64,000 bases of DNA from Mycobacterium sp. 4858 (GCF_900240975.1 NZ_LT968775.1:1178001-1242000), one strand, 5' to 3'; numbered from the stretch's first letter, positions 1-8,330 are shown. Notes: generated by a model not told the origin, from the letters alone. A program made the numbers and translations.

Positions 1-642
1 GGGCAGCGCCATGCCCGGATCATGCACCGACGGTATCTGCATTCCCATCGACGGGTTGTCCGGCACGATGCCCCGCCGGCAGTTCTCCCAGTGCAGCTGC
101 TGCTCCTCCGGAGCGCCGAAGATTCCGACCGACTGCTGCATGCCCTCTTCGTTCAAGAACTCGTAGGGGGCGGCGAATTCGGGCAGTCCGTCAAGGGCGA
201 AGTGGATCTGCACGAAGGAGGCCCGGTGGTCACGGCCGGACAGCCGCGAGATCAGCTCCGCCGGAACATGCTCGTGCGCAACGAGGTCGGTGAGCGTGAC
301 GTCCGGTGCGAGGTTGGATACCACGATCGGCGCGGTGATCGTCGACCCGTCGCGCAACCGCACCCCCGTCACCGCGCCGCGCTCGACGAGGATCTGTTCC
401 ACCTTGGTGCGGAAGCGGATCTCACCACCGTGGGAGACGAAGAGCTCCCGCAGGTGTTCGGTGAGGGCGCCGATGCCGCCCTTGAGTTTGGTCATCATCG
501 CCGTGGAGTCGTCCGGCACCGCCAGGGCGAAGGCCAGGCAGGTGGCGCTTCCCGGTGTGTAGGGGCCGCGGTAGGTGGAGTAGTGTGCGCCCACGGTGGC
601 GACACGCCGAGCAACGGCGCCGTGTGCGCACACTCGAAGCCG
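1..642 (-). pseudogene. 5'-truncated FAD-dependent oxidoreductase (phytoene-desaturase/amine-oxidase type)
   Basis: The minus-strand frame entering from the window edge reads as the middle of an NAD(P)/FAD-dependent oxidoreductase of the phytoene-dehydrogenase-like family, including a GGIGALTEHLRELF segment and a VEQILVERGAVTGVRLRDG stretch typical of these proteins. Reading upstream, the frame meets a stop codon at 643-645 and has no room for the N-terminal FAD-binding Rossmann segment (GxGxxG) that the family needs. The remainder continues beyond the window. I therefore call a 5'-truncated remnant. The break coincides with a cluster of GCGCACACTC repeats at about 622-655. A short in-frame ATG could still express a fragment, but it could not bind FAD in the usual way. 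Confidence 0.7.
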
Positions 643-655
643 TCAGCGCACACTC
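622..655. repeat. GCGCACACTC repeat pair with embedded 12-bp palindrome
   Basis: GCGCACACTC occurs twice, at 627-636 and 646-655, and the first copy overlaps the perfect palindrome GTGTGCGCACAC at 622-633. A related core (CCGCACACTCG) occurs twice at 53301-53341 between lldD2 and lon. Here the unit sits exactly where the truncated oxidoreductase loses its 5' end and just beyond the LysR stop codon. Confidence 0.6.
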
Positions 656-1523
656 AAACGTTCCGCGCGCTCTCGACGGCGGCCTCGACGAAGCGGCGCA
701 GCACGGCGTTGCGGGCGCGCGGCAGAAACGCCAGCGAGACCGGGCTCCGGGGTGCACCCCGCAGCGCGACGAATCGGACGCCGGGGTGGATGTTGCGGCG
801 AACGGCGACGTCGGGGATCACGCCGATGCCGCGGTCCGCGGCGACGGATTCCAGCCATTCGTCGAAGTTGGCTGTCTCCACAATGGCTTTCGGCCCTTCG
901 TCCGCCGGCCACGACCACGGCCCGGTGGTCCCGCTGGTGGTGTTGACGACTAGCGGCCACTGCGGCACCTCAGCCCAGTCCAACTCGCTTCTGCCGGCCA
1001 ACGGCGAGTGGACCGAACACACGGCCACCCGGGTCTCGTCGAACAGGTGCATGACCCGGACGGCCGTTGACGTCACCTGCCCGCGGACAACGGCGACGTC
1101 GACCCGGCCCTGTTGCACGGCGCTGAGCGCATCGTCGGTACGGACCAGCCGTACCGTCGTCCCGGTGGCCCGCTCGAAACGGGCCACGGTGTCCTGCGCC
1201 CACGGGTCGGGTAGCAACCAGCTGAAGCCGAGGCCGATGCTCGCCTGCCGGCGTACGGCGCCGAAGGCACGCTCCAGCTCCGCGAGGAGCCGCTCGACGT
1301 GGTCGAGGAACGCCCGCCCGGCCTGAGTGGTCTCGACGTGCCGCGACGTGCGGTCCACCAGCGTGACGCCGAGTGCGTCTTCCAGCTGGCGGATGGTACG
1401 GCTGAGCGCCGGTTGGGTGATGCGGAGTTCGTCGGCGGCCCGGGTGAACGACTTGAGCCGCGCGACCGCCTCGAAGGCGCGCAGGTGGCGCAACTCGACC
1501 CTGCCGCTCTCCGTGACGCCCAT
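654..1523 (-). CDS. LysR-family transcriptional regulator
   Basis: A 289-aa LysR-type regulator. The winged helix-turn-helix lies in residues ~7-66 (LRHLRAFEAVA, then the FTRAADELRITQPALSRTI recognition region), followed by the usual two-lobed periplasmic-binding-like effector domain. An upstream in-frame start would add 11 residues (to 1556); I chose the ATG at 1521-1523 because the HTH then begins where it normally does. It is transcribed divergently from the tautomerase/nitronate monooxygenase pair with a 93-bp intergenic region, the classical arrangement in which a LysR protein controls the facing genes and itself. The effector is unknown. Confidence 0.85.
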   Translation of the reverse strand: MGVTESGRVELRHLRAFEAVARLKSFTRAADELRITQPALSRTIRQLEDALGVTLVDRTSRHVETTQAGRAFLDHVERLLAELERAFGAVRRQASIGLGFSWLLPDPWAQDTVARFERATGTTVRLVRTDDALSAVQQGRVDVAVVRGQVTSTAVRVMHLFDETRVAVCSVHSPLAGRSELDWAEVPQWPLVVNTTSGTTGPWSWPADEGPKAIVETANFDEWLESVAADRGIGVIPDVAVRRNIHPGVRFVALRGAPRSPVSLAFLPRARNAVLRRFVEAAVESARNV

Positions 1524-1616
1524 GCCTGACAAGCATAGATCGATGACAGCGGGCATTTCACAGGCGCTCGCTGCGAACCTAGCGTCATTGCCAGGACATC
1601 AATCGGAGGAGACGAA

Positions 1617-2009
1617 ATGCCGCTGCTGTACATCGACCTCATCGAGGGCCGCACGCCGTCGGAGGTCCGGGCACTGCTCGACGCCGTTCACGACGCCGTC
1701 GTCGAAGCGTTCGGCGTGCCCCCGCGGGACCGCTACCAGGTGGTGCGGACCCATCCGGCCCACGAAATCGTCGCTTTGGATACCGGGCTCGGCATCACCC
1801 GCTCGGCGCAGCAGGTGATCGTGCAGGTGGTGAGTCGGCGGCGCACGCGGGCGATGAAGGAGAAGTTCTACGAGCTGCTGGCCGGCAACCTGGCGGAGCG
1901 GTGCGGGCTCGACGGGGCCGACCTGATCGTGTCGGTCACCGAGAACGGCGACGAGGATTGGTCTTTCGGCCACGGCCGGGCGCAGTTTCTCACCGGGGAG
2001 CTGCGATGA
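1617..2009 (+). CDS. Tautomerase-family protein
   Basis: A 130-aa protein beginning Met-Pro, so removal of Met exposes the N-terminal Pro1 that is the catalytic base of the 4-oxalocrotonate tautomerase superfamily. Its length and its 'MPLLYIDLIEGRTPSEVRALL' start fit the longer subgroup that includes malonate semialdehyde decarboxylase and cis-3-chloroacrylate dehalogenase relatives rather than the 62-aa 4-OT enzymes. A strong Shine-Dalgarno (ggaggaga) precedes the ATG. It overlaps the next gene by 4 nt (ATGA), so the two are translationally coupled. The substrate is not evident; divergence from the LysR gene suggests an inducible catabolic step. Confidence 0.8.
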   Translation: MPLLYIDLIEGRTPSEVRALLDAVHDAVVEAFGVPPRDRYQVVRTHPAHEIVALDTGLGITRSAQQVIVQVVSRRRTRAMKEKFYELLAGNLAERCGLDGADLIVSVTENGDEDWSFGHGRAQFLTGELR

Positions 2010-2983
2010 GCCTCGACACACGAGTCACCAGGTTCTTCGGCGTCGAACACCCCGTCGTGCTCGCCCCGATGGCGATGATCTCCGGGGGGCGGCTGGCGGC
2101 CGCGGTGACGGCGGCCGGCGGCCTGGGCCTCATCGGCGGCGGCTACGGCGACACGCAATGGCTGCGGCGCGAATTCGCCCGAGCCGAGGGGGCAAATGTC
2201 GGATGCGGGTTCATCACCTGGAGCCTGGCCCGCCAGCCCGGGCTGCTCGACGAGGCCCTGGAGCGGCGGCCCGCCGCGATCATGCTGTCCTTCGGTGAGC
2301 TGCAGCCGTTCGCCGATCGCGTTCGCGCCGCGGGCGTCCCGCTGATCGCGCAGGCGCAGACGCTCGACCACGCGCGCCGGGCCCTGGATGCCGGCGCGGA
2401 CGTCGTCGTGGCTCAGGGCGGCGAGGCGGGCGGGCACGGCATGACCCTTCGGTCCACCTTCACGCTGGTGCCCGACGTCGTCGACCTGGTCGTCGAACGC
2501 GCACCGGGCACGCCGGTGCTGGCCGCGGGCGGGGTCAGCGACGGGCGCGGCCTGGCCGCCGCGCTGGCGCTCGGCGCCGACGGCGCGCTCGTGGGCACCA
2601 GGTTCTGGGCGTCGCCGGAGGCGTTGGTGTCGCCGAGGGCGCACGAGCGGGCGCTGACGGCCAGCGGTGACGACACCTTTCGCACGCGCGCCTATGACCT
2701 TGTGCGGCGGCTGGATTGGCCGGAAGACTACAACGCGCGGGCGCTGGGCAACGCCTTCCTCGACAGGTGGCACGGCAACGAGGACCGGTTGGCGGCGTCG
2801 CTGCCCGACGCGGTGGCCGAGTACGAAAATGCCGTTGCGGCAGAGGACTTCGACACCGCGGCCATACTCGTGGGCGAGGGGGTGGGGCTTATTCGCCACG
2901 TCCGGCCCGCCGCCGACATCCTGGCCGACATGGTCGAGCAGGCCGCCCGGATCCTCAACCGAACGGCCTCAGTACAGCGGTGA
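2006..2983 (+). CDS. Nitronate monooxygenase / 2-nitropropane dioxygenase-like flavoprotein
   Basis: A 325-aa FMN-dependent TIM-barrel protein of the nitronate monooxygenase family. Visible marks are the N-terminal HPVVLAPMAMISGG substrate/FMN loop, the AQGGEAGGHG motif carrying the catalytic His, and the AAGGVSDGRG phosphate-binding loop followed by GADGALVGTRF. The start is the ATG at 2006 overlapping the tautomerase stop. Members oxidise alkyl nitronates, or act as NAD(P)H:quinone or enoyl reductases, so the reaction cannot be fixed from sequence. Its 3' end overlaps the 3' end of the convergent frameshifted gene by 15 nt. A second family member lies at 25067-26197. Confidence 0.85.
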   Translation: MSLDTRVTRFFGVEHPVVLAPMAMISGGRLAAAVTAAGGLGLIGGGYGDTQWLRREFARAEGANVGCGFITWSLARQPGLLDEALERRPAAIMLSFGELQPFADRVRAAGVPLIAQAQTLDHARRALDAGADVVVAQGGEAGGHGMTLRSTFTLVPDVVDLVVERAPGTPVLAAGGVSDGRGLAAALALGADGALVGTRFWASPEALVSPRAHERALTASGDDTFRTRAYDLVRRLDWPEDYNARALGNAFLDRWHGNEDRLAASLPDAVAEYENAVAAEDFDTAAILVGEGVGLIRHVRPAADILADMVEQAARILNRTASVQR

Positions 2984-3684
2984 CCAGTCCGACGTCCGCA
3001 GCAGCCGACTCTGCCACTGGTCGCGGTACTGCAGGGCGTCGAACATGTAGCTGCCGGGCCCCCGGTGCTCCGGCGGGATCTCCTTGGTCAGCAGGTGGAC
3101 GAGCGCCGCGTAGTTGTTGGAGTCGTCGATCTTCTGCCACAGCATGGCCTCCCGGCGCCGGTGGCTCCCATGTGCCACCTGGAAACACGCCTGGATGTCG
3201 AGGATGCGCATCCTGGCCGGCGCCTGGGACAGCGGCCGATAGTAGATTTCGTCCCACGACCGGATGTAGTCGTCGAGCGGCGCGGACGGCCAACCGGTGT
3301 CTTCCATGAACATCGTCAGCGGGTGCGTCTGGCCCGTCGTGGGCACGCCGGCCAGATCGACCGACTGCAACGGTGACCAGTTGACCGGCAGCAGCAGCTT
3401 GCCCGTCACTTCGTGGCGAAGGTTGTCCAGTTTGCGCATCCATGGGCGCAGGTCTCCGCTTCGAGTCCGGCGCGCGAGCCTTTCCCAGGCCGCGCCGTCG
3501 GCGATGCCGGTGATGGTGACCACGTTGTAGGACGGCCCGGACCCGTGGGGGCGTGGTTGGTGTACCAGAGCAGCCGCGCTTCATCGCCGTCGGCGAGCGT
3601 GGGCATCCAGCCCTCGCGGTAGGCCGCCTCGAATTCGTCCTGCCGTGCGCCGACCACCTGGTGGGTCTCGTGAAGGAACAGCAT
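2969..3684 (-). pseudogene. Frameshifted two-domain alpha/beta-barrel-like protein, paralogue of 5148-5846
   Basis: Two overlapping minus-strand frames together encode a full-length relative of the 232-aa protein at 5148-5846. The 5' part (from ATG 3684) starts MLFLHETHQVV, matching MLFMHEVHKVR; the 3' part carries GSGPSYNVVTITGIADGAAW, matching GSGPSYTVVTVTAVRDGAAW. The frames join at a run of five C on the coding strand (3547-3551); a sixth C restores one continuous frame. It is therefore a single-base frameshift, either a real pseudogene or a sequencing error in a homopolymer. SD aaggag precedes the ATG, and the gene lies 15 nt downstream of the CoA ligase stop. Confidence 0.8.
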
Positions 3685-3699
3685 CGACACTCCTTGGTT

Positions 3700-5136
3700 T
3701 CAGCCCTGATTGGCGATCAGCGTGGCGAGCTGGCGGCGGCTGACCTTGCCGGTCGAGCTATAGGGGATGTCGTCGACGAGCGCCAGCCGCTCGGGCAGCT
3801 TGAAGTAGGCGAGCGACTCGCGGCAGTGCGATCGCAGATCTTCCAGAGTCACTGGGGCGCAAGCCACCACCGCAGCTCCCACCCGCTGGCCGAGCTCGTC
3901 GTCGGCGATTCCGGCGACCGCGACGTCACGTACCGCCGGGTGGGAACGCAGCGCTTCCTCGACTTCGGTCGGCCCGAACTTCTCGCCCCCGCGATTGATG
4001 GTGTCGCTGAGCCGTCCGCACGGGAAGAGGTAGCCGTCGGCGTCCTGGCGGGCCAGGTCACCGGTGCGCAGCCAGCCGTCGGTGACGTTCTGGGTGGTGT
4101 TCACCCACAACTCGCCCACCGTCCCGGGCTTCACGTCCTCTCCCGTTTCGGGGTCCACCAGGCGCACGTCGACCCCGGGCAGCGGCCGGCCGACGGATCC
4201 CGCCCGTGCGGGATCGCGGTGATCGGCGGGCATCAGCGTGGTGTAGGCGCCGAGGGTCTCGGTCTGCCCGAACACGTTGGCAAAAGCCACATGGGGCAGG
4301 GCGGCCATCGCCCGGCGCACCAAAGCGACGGGTGCGGCGGCGGCGCCGTAGGCGATGGCGACCAACGACGACAGGTCGGCGTCGGCGAAGTGCGGATGGT
4401 CGAGGATGCGTCGCAGCATCGTCGGAACGAGGAATGTGGTGGTCACCCGATGTTGGGACACCAGGCGCAGCCACTCGCCGGCGTCAAAGCGCGGCTGTAC
4501 CACCGAGGTGTTGCCCGAGTAGAGGCTGCCGAGCGTGCCCAGCGCGCCCCCGACGTGAAAGAACGGAACGCACATCATCCCCACCGAGGGTTTGGCGTCG
4601 GCCCGAAACGGCGCCGCCATCCCCTTGATCCGCCGTGTCAGCTGCCGGCCGGTGATGCCGACGGCCTTCGGCAGTCCCGTAGTCCCGCTGGTGAACAGGA
4701 TCAGGGCATCGCGGTCGGCGATCTCATCAGGCGCCGCGGCATCGGTGCCCTCCAGCAGCAGCTCGGCACCCAATACCGTTGGCGCACCGGCCTCTCGGAG
4801 CCGGCCGATGTACGGCTGCCCCGCGACGGCCACTTCGGCGCAGCCCGCATTCGTCAAAAGCCCACGGAGTTCAGGCGGGGTCAGCGCCGGGTTCATCAGC
4901 GCGGCCGCGGCGCCGATGCGGGCCGCCCCCAGCACGGCCGCGATCGAGAGCACGCTTCCGCCATCGACGACCGCAATGCGCTGGCCGGCCACCACGCCGC
5001 GGTCGGCCAGGCCGGCGGCGCACCGGCGCACGGTGTCCGCCAGCTCGCCGTAACCGATCGAGCGCCCGTCGATGATGAGCGCGACGCGAGCGGGATCGTT
5101 CGTCGCGGCGGCTTCGAGGATCGTTCCGATATTCAT
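3700..5136 (-). CDS. Class I adenylate-forming acyl-CoA synthetase/ligase
   Basis: A 478-aa AMP-dependent synthetase. It has the P-loop FTSGTTGLPKAV (core A3), the GWLRTGDLARQDADGYLF motif (A7/A8 region), and the C-terminal catalytic lysine in YSSTGKVSRRQL. It should activate a carboxylate as an acyl-adenylate and transfer it to CoA in the cytosol. The start ATG at 5134-5136 (MNIGTILEAA) is preferred to an upstream frame opening at 5196, which would overlap the preceding gene. It sits between two paralogous genes, 11 nt after one and 15 nt before the other, so the three form one operon. At about 480 aa it is shorter than long-chain FadD enzymes, suggesting a short or aromatic acid substrate (inference). 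Confidence 0.85.
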   Translation of the reverse strand: MNIGTILEAAATNDPARVALIIDGRSIGYGELADTVRRCAAGLADRGVVAGQRIAVVDGGSVLSIAAVLGAARIGAAAALMNPALTPPELRGLLTNAGCAEVAVAGQPYIGRLREAGAPTVLGAELLLEGTDAAAPDEIADRDALILFTSGTTGLPKAVGITGRQLTRRIKGMAAPFRADAKPSVGMMCVPFFHVGGALGTLGSLYSGNTSVVQPRFDAGEWLRLVSQHRVTTTFLVPTMLRRILDHPHFADADLSSLVAIAYGAAAAPVALVRRAMAALPHVAFANVFGQTETLGAYTTLMPADHRDPARAGSVGRPLPGVDVRLVDPETGEDVKPGTVGELWVNTTQNVTDGWLRTGDLARQDADGYLFPCGRLSDTINRGGEKFGPTEVEEALRSHPAVRDVAVAGIADDELGQRVGAAVVACAPVTLEDLRSHCRESLAYFKLPERLALVDDIPYSSTGKVSRRQLATLIANQG

Positions 5137-5147
5137 GGGGTCCAGGC

Positions 5148-5846
5148 TCAGTGCAGGGGTGACCACGCGGAGGTGCGCAGCAGCCGACTGGTCCACTGGT
5201 CCCGCAGTTCGAGGGCGTCGTGCATCCAGGTCCCCGGGGCGCGAAATTGGTGGGGGATCCGGGTGCGGAGCAGCGCGAGCAGTTGCTCGGGCTGCTCAAT
5301 GCGTTGCATCAGGATGACCTCGCGGTGCAGGTGACTGCCCAGGGCGGGCTGAAAAGCCGCCTGGATCAACAGCATTGATGACGGCCGCTCCAGGCTCTGG
5401 GCGTACACGTCGCCGCTGCGCTCGATGTATTCGTCGAAACTGTCCGGGAAGGGCCACATGGTGTCTTCCATGTAGAGGCTCAATTCGTGCTCCCGCCCGT
5501 CGACCGGCACCTCCTCCAGCCGCATCTCTTGCAACGGCGACCACGGCAGTGGCGCGAGCAGCTTGGCGTCGACGTCGTAGCGCAGTTCGTCCAGCTCGCG
5601 CATCCACGCCTGCAGATCGCCCCTTTGCACCCGCAGCGCCAGGCGCTCCCACGCCGCGCCGTCCCGGACCGCGGTGACGGTCACGACGGTGTAGGACGGG
5701 CCGCTGCCCTGGGCGTGGTCGGCGTACCAGAGCAGCCGCGCATCGTCACCGGCGGCGAGCATGGGCATCCAGCCCTGCCGGAACGCGGCCTCGAAGTCGT
5801 CCTCGCAGCGCCCGCGTACCTTGTGCACCTCGTGCATGAACAGCAC
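5148..5846 (-). CDS. Two-domain NIPSNAP/EthD-like protein of unknown function
   Basis: A 232-aa protein starting at GTG 5846. It appears internally duplicated: residues ~1-110 end in WMRELDELRYDVDAKLL...WSPL and the second half ends in WMHDALELRD...SRLLRTSAWSPL, so each half closes with the same W-S-P-L signature. Length and pattern suggest two ferredoxin-like (dimeric alpha/beta barrel) domains as in NIPSNAP/EthD proteins; this is inference. It is the intact paralogue of the frameshifted gene at 2969-3684 and the first gene of the operon with the CoA ligase. No signal peptide. Such barrels often bind or isomerise small hydrophobic metabolites, but no function is assigned. Confidence 0.65.
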   Translation of the reverse strand: MLFMHEVHKVRGRCEDDFEAAFRQGWMPMLAAGDDARLLWYADHAQGSGPSYTVVTVTAVRDGAAWERLALRVQRGDLQAWMRELDELRYDVDAKLLAPLPWSPLQEMRLEEVPVDGREHELSLYMEDTMWPFPDSFDEYIERSGDVYAQSLERPSSMLLIQAAFQPALGSHLHREVILMQRIEQPEQLLALLRTRIPHQFRAPGTWMHDALELRDQWTSRLLRTSAWSPLH

Positions 5847-5963
5847 GTCGAGACGGTAACTCCGAACGTATTGTCGGGTCTACGGGTGCGCATCGCGCCC
5901 TGGACAGCCGAGTTGCGAACTGGTTTGCTCGACTCAGTAACTACCTCACCGCAGGAGTCGCCG

Positions 5964-6446
5964 ATGGCCCGCCTCAACGTGCCGGACGGCCCGGGCGGCG
6001 AAGCCGCCATGCTCTGGACGCTGCGGCCGCAACTCGGTGACATGGTGGAGCGGATGATCCGCGGCGCATACCAACAGAGCGTGCTGCCGGCCGACGAGCG
6101 CGAGCTGGCCAGGATGCGCATCGCGCAGATCAACGACTGCGTCGCCTGCGCCGGTTTCCGGGCCCAATCGGTGCTGGACGCCGGTGTCGCGCCGGAGCTC
6201 TACGACAACGTCGCCGCGTACGCCAGCTACCCCGGCTATACGCCGCGGCAGCGACTCGCCATCGAGTACGCCGAGCGGTTCGCGACGGACCATGCGTCGC
6301 TGGACGATGCCTTCTTCGGGCGGCTGCGAGAGTCGTTCTCCGACCCTGAGATCCTCGATCTCACCCTCTGTGTCGCGGTCTTCCTGGGCCTGGGGCGCTC
6401 GTTGACCGTGCTGGGCGTCGATCAGTCCTGCGCAATCGATCTCTAG
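5964..6446 (+). CDS. Carboxymuconolactone decarboxylase/AhpD-like protein
   Basis: A 160-aa all-alpha protein of the CMD/AhpD family with the redox-type CVAC motif (NDCVACAGFRAQSV) and a C-terminal GLGRSLTVLG helix. The start ATG 5964 has SD caggag. The CxxC suggests a peroxidase-like or thiol-redox role rather than a true decarboxylase, since family names are loose. It is the first gene of an operon with the nitroreductase (13 nt downstream) and SRPBCC gene, divergent from the CoA ligase cluster across 117 bp. A related protein lies at 42415-42909, which has CVVC. Confidence 0.8.
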   Translation: MARLNVPDGPGGEAAMLWTLRPQLGDMVERMIRGAYQQSVLPADERELARMRIAQINDCVACAGFRAQSVLDAGVAPELYDNVAAYASYPGYTPRQRLAIEYAERFATDHASLDDAFFGRLRESFSDPEILDLTLCVAVFLGLGRSLTVLGVDQSCAIDL

Positions 6447-6459
6447 TGAGGAACACGGG

Positions 6460-7089
6460 ATGGACCTGGCCACCGTCGACGAACTGCTGACGACGACGCG
6501 GTCGGTGCGCAGGCGTCTCGACTTGGACCGGCCGGTGGGCCGCGAGGTGATCCTCGAGTGCATCCGGCTGGCGATGCAGGCGCCGACCGCGAGCAACGCG
6601 CAGGACTGGCGGTGGCTGGTGATCACCGATGCCGACAAGCGTGCCGCCATCGCCGAGATCTACCGCAGCGTCGGCGCCGACTATCTGGCGCACGCGGCCA
6701 AGGAGACCTCCGACCCGCAGACCCGGCGGGTGTACGCGGGCGCCCTGGCGCTGACCGAGACGCTGGGCAAGGTCCCCGTGCATGTCATCCCGTGCCTGGA
6801 CAGTCGCATCGACAACTCGAACCTGTTGACCGCCGCGTCGGCATGGGCGTCGATCATCCCGGCCGGCTGGAGCTTCCTGCTCGCCCTGCGATCCCGCGGG
6901 CTGGGATCGGTGTGGACGACGATGCATCTGGCCAAGGAGCAGGAGGTGGCGGAGTTGCTCGGCATCCCGGACACCGTCACGCAGGCCGCGCTGTTCCCGG
7001 TGGCCTACACCATCGGCACCGACTTCCGGCCGGCCGCGCGGCCGCCCGCCGAGACCGTCACATTCTGGGATAGCTGGGGAGACGGCTGA
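6460..7089 (+). CDS. Nitroreductase-family flavoprotein
   Basis: A 209-aa FMN-dependent nitroreductase-fold protein. The N-terminal TTRSVRRRLDLDRPV segment and the QAPTASNAQDWRWLVI motif are the FMN-binding signature of the family, followed by a helix-rich middle and RGLGSVWTT before the C-terminal exchange arm. Such enzymes use NAD(P)H to reduce nitro, quinone or enone groups. It follows the CMD gene by 13 nt and shares one base with the next start (TGATG), so it is translationally coupled. The substrate is unknown; the neighbours suggest an aromatic or enone catabolic intermediate (inference). Confidence 0.85.
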   Translation: MDLATVDELLTTTRSVRRRLDLDRPVGREVILECIRLAMQAPTASNAQDWRWLVITDADKRAAIAEIYRSVGADYLAHAAKETSDPQTRRVYAGALALTETLGKVPVHVIPCLDSRIDNSNLLTAASAWASIIPAGWSFLLALRSRGLGSVWTTMHLAKEQEVAELLGIPDTVTQAALFPVAYTIGTDFRPAARPPAETVTFWDSWGDG

Positions 7090-7583
7090 TGAAGTCCTAC
7101 ACCGTGCGGTTCCACGTCGACGCGCCACCGGCGAAGGTGTGGCGGGTGCTGCATCCGCCCCCCCCGCCCCACGCGCCGCGGCCGCGGGTCCTCGAATGGC
7201 CCGGCGGCAGCATGGAGATCCTCAACGAGGGCAACGAGGCCGGCGAGGGCCTGGTCCGCACCTGCGTCTACGAGGTGCCCAAGTACCTGCTGTCGGGCGG
7301 CCGGGCACGGTCGTGGGAGACCGTCACGGAAGCCGAGAAGAACAAGCTGTCGCGCTACGTCGCCGTCGGCGCGCCGCTGTGGTCCCGCGCCGAGGGCTAT
7401 CACCGGCTCGAGGAACAGCCGGACGGGACCACCGTGCTGACCTTCCACGAGACTTATCGCGCCTACAACCCGGTGCTCCGCTTCCTTCTCGAACGCCCGG
7501 TGCACGCGAAGATCTCTCGCGACAACCTCAAGACGTATGAGCATGCGCTCGGCTACGCCGGTCGGGTGCGCCGGCTCGCGTAA
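7089..7583 (+). CDS. SRPBCC-family lipid-binding/START-like protein
   Basis: A 164-aa protein beginning MKSYTVRFHVDAPPAKVW, the usual first strand and helix of the Bet v 1/SRPBCC fold, ending in a long amphipathic helix. It contains a proline run (HPPPPPHAP) encoded by a C8 homopolymer at 7158-7165, a potential slippage site. It is the last gene of the CMD-nitroreductase-SRPBCC operon, coupled by a 1-nt overlap. SRPBCC proteins bind hydrophobic ligands or act as cyclases/aromatases; no catalytic assignment is possible. Confidence 0.75.
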   Translation: MKSYTVRFHVDAPPAKVWRVLHPPPPPHAPRPRVLEWPGGSMEILNEGNEAGEGLVRTCVYEVPKYLLSGGRARSWETVTEAEKNKLSRYVAVGAPLWSRAEGYHRLEEQPDGTTVLTFHETYRAYNPVLRFLLERPVHAKISRDNLKTYEHALGYAGRVRRLA

Positions 7584-7686
7584 GGTCCGCCGCCGGCTGC
7601 GACCAGGGGTTATGCGTCCCGACGCGGCGGCCGGCGGTTGGCGCCTCACGTGATTTAGGCTGCTCGTCCCGGTACGCTGGCGTGCT

Positions 7687-8268
7687 ATGGGGTTTGAGGC
7701 TGGTGTTCCTACCGCGGCGCGGTTGGCCGTCGCGGGACTTGTGATCGCGGGTTGGACGGCGTCGGCGGGCTTCGCGGGGGCCGACCCGGACCAGACGCCT
7801 GCACCGTCGCCGTCGCCTGCGGCGTCGCAGGGCCCCCCGCCGGGACCCCCGCCGTCGTCCGCCTCACCGGCGCCGTCACCGGGCGCTTCACCGGCGGCCT
7901 CGCCGGCACCCGGACCCAAGACGAGCATCGACAAGGACGGTATCTACAACGTCGGGACCGACATCGTCCCCGGGATCTACAGCTCGGGTGGACCCGTCAA
8001 CAACGGCACCTGTTACTGGAAGCGGACGGGCAACCCCGACGGCAACATCATCGACAACAGCATGAGCAAGAAGCCGCAGGTGGTGCAGATCGACCCGACG
8101 GACAAGGCATTCAAGACCTCGGGTTGCCAGCCGTGGCAGCTGACGCCGGACGCCACCCCGCCGCCCACCACGCCCCCCGCCGGTGTGCAGGGCACCCTCG
8201 GCCTGCTCAACGGGTTGCTCGGCGGCCAGGCCGGGCAGCAGCCGTCGCCGCCGCCCCCGCACAACTGA
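7687..8268 (+). CDS. Secreted Pro/Ser/Ala-rich protein (Rv1906c-like)
   Basis: A 193-aa exported protein. Residues ~10-33 form a signal peptide ending ...GFAGA before DPDQ, followed by a low-complexity P/S/A-rich linker (~35-78), a compact domain (GIYNVGTDIVPGIYSSGG ... NNGTCYWKR ... SGCQPWQL) with two cysteines likely to form a disulfide, and a second Pro-rich tail. It matches the conserved mycobacterial secreted protein next to the D-amino-acid oxidase gene (Rv1906c in M. tuberculosis). Function unknown. It marks the left edge of conserved gene order in this window. Confidence 0.75.
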   Translation: MGFEAGVPTAARLAVAGLVIAGWTASAGFAGADPDQTPAPSPSPAASQGPPPGPPPSSASPAPSPGASPAASPAPGPKTSIDKDGIYNVGTDIVPGIYSSGGPVNNGTCYWKRTGNPDGNIIDNSMSKKPQVVQIDPTDKAFKTSGCQPWQLTPDATPPPTTPPAGVQGTLGLLNGLLGGQAGQQPSPPPPHN

Positions 8269-8330
8269 CAAGTCCCGACGCGACCCGGCCGCACCTCCCG
8301 CGGTAGGGCTACTTTCGCTACGGTGGCGCC

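Noticed and set aside
22..1326. 434-codon plus-strand open frame
   Set aside because: It runs antisense through the LysR gene and the oxidoreductase remnant. Its translation is Arg/Ala-rich with no family pattern, a GC-rich shadow.
3553..5334. 593-codon plus-strand open frame
   Set aside because: Antisense of the CoA ligase; no domain and low-complexity composition.
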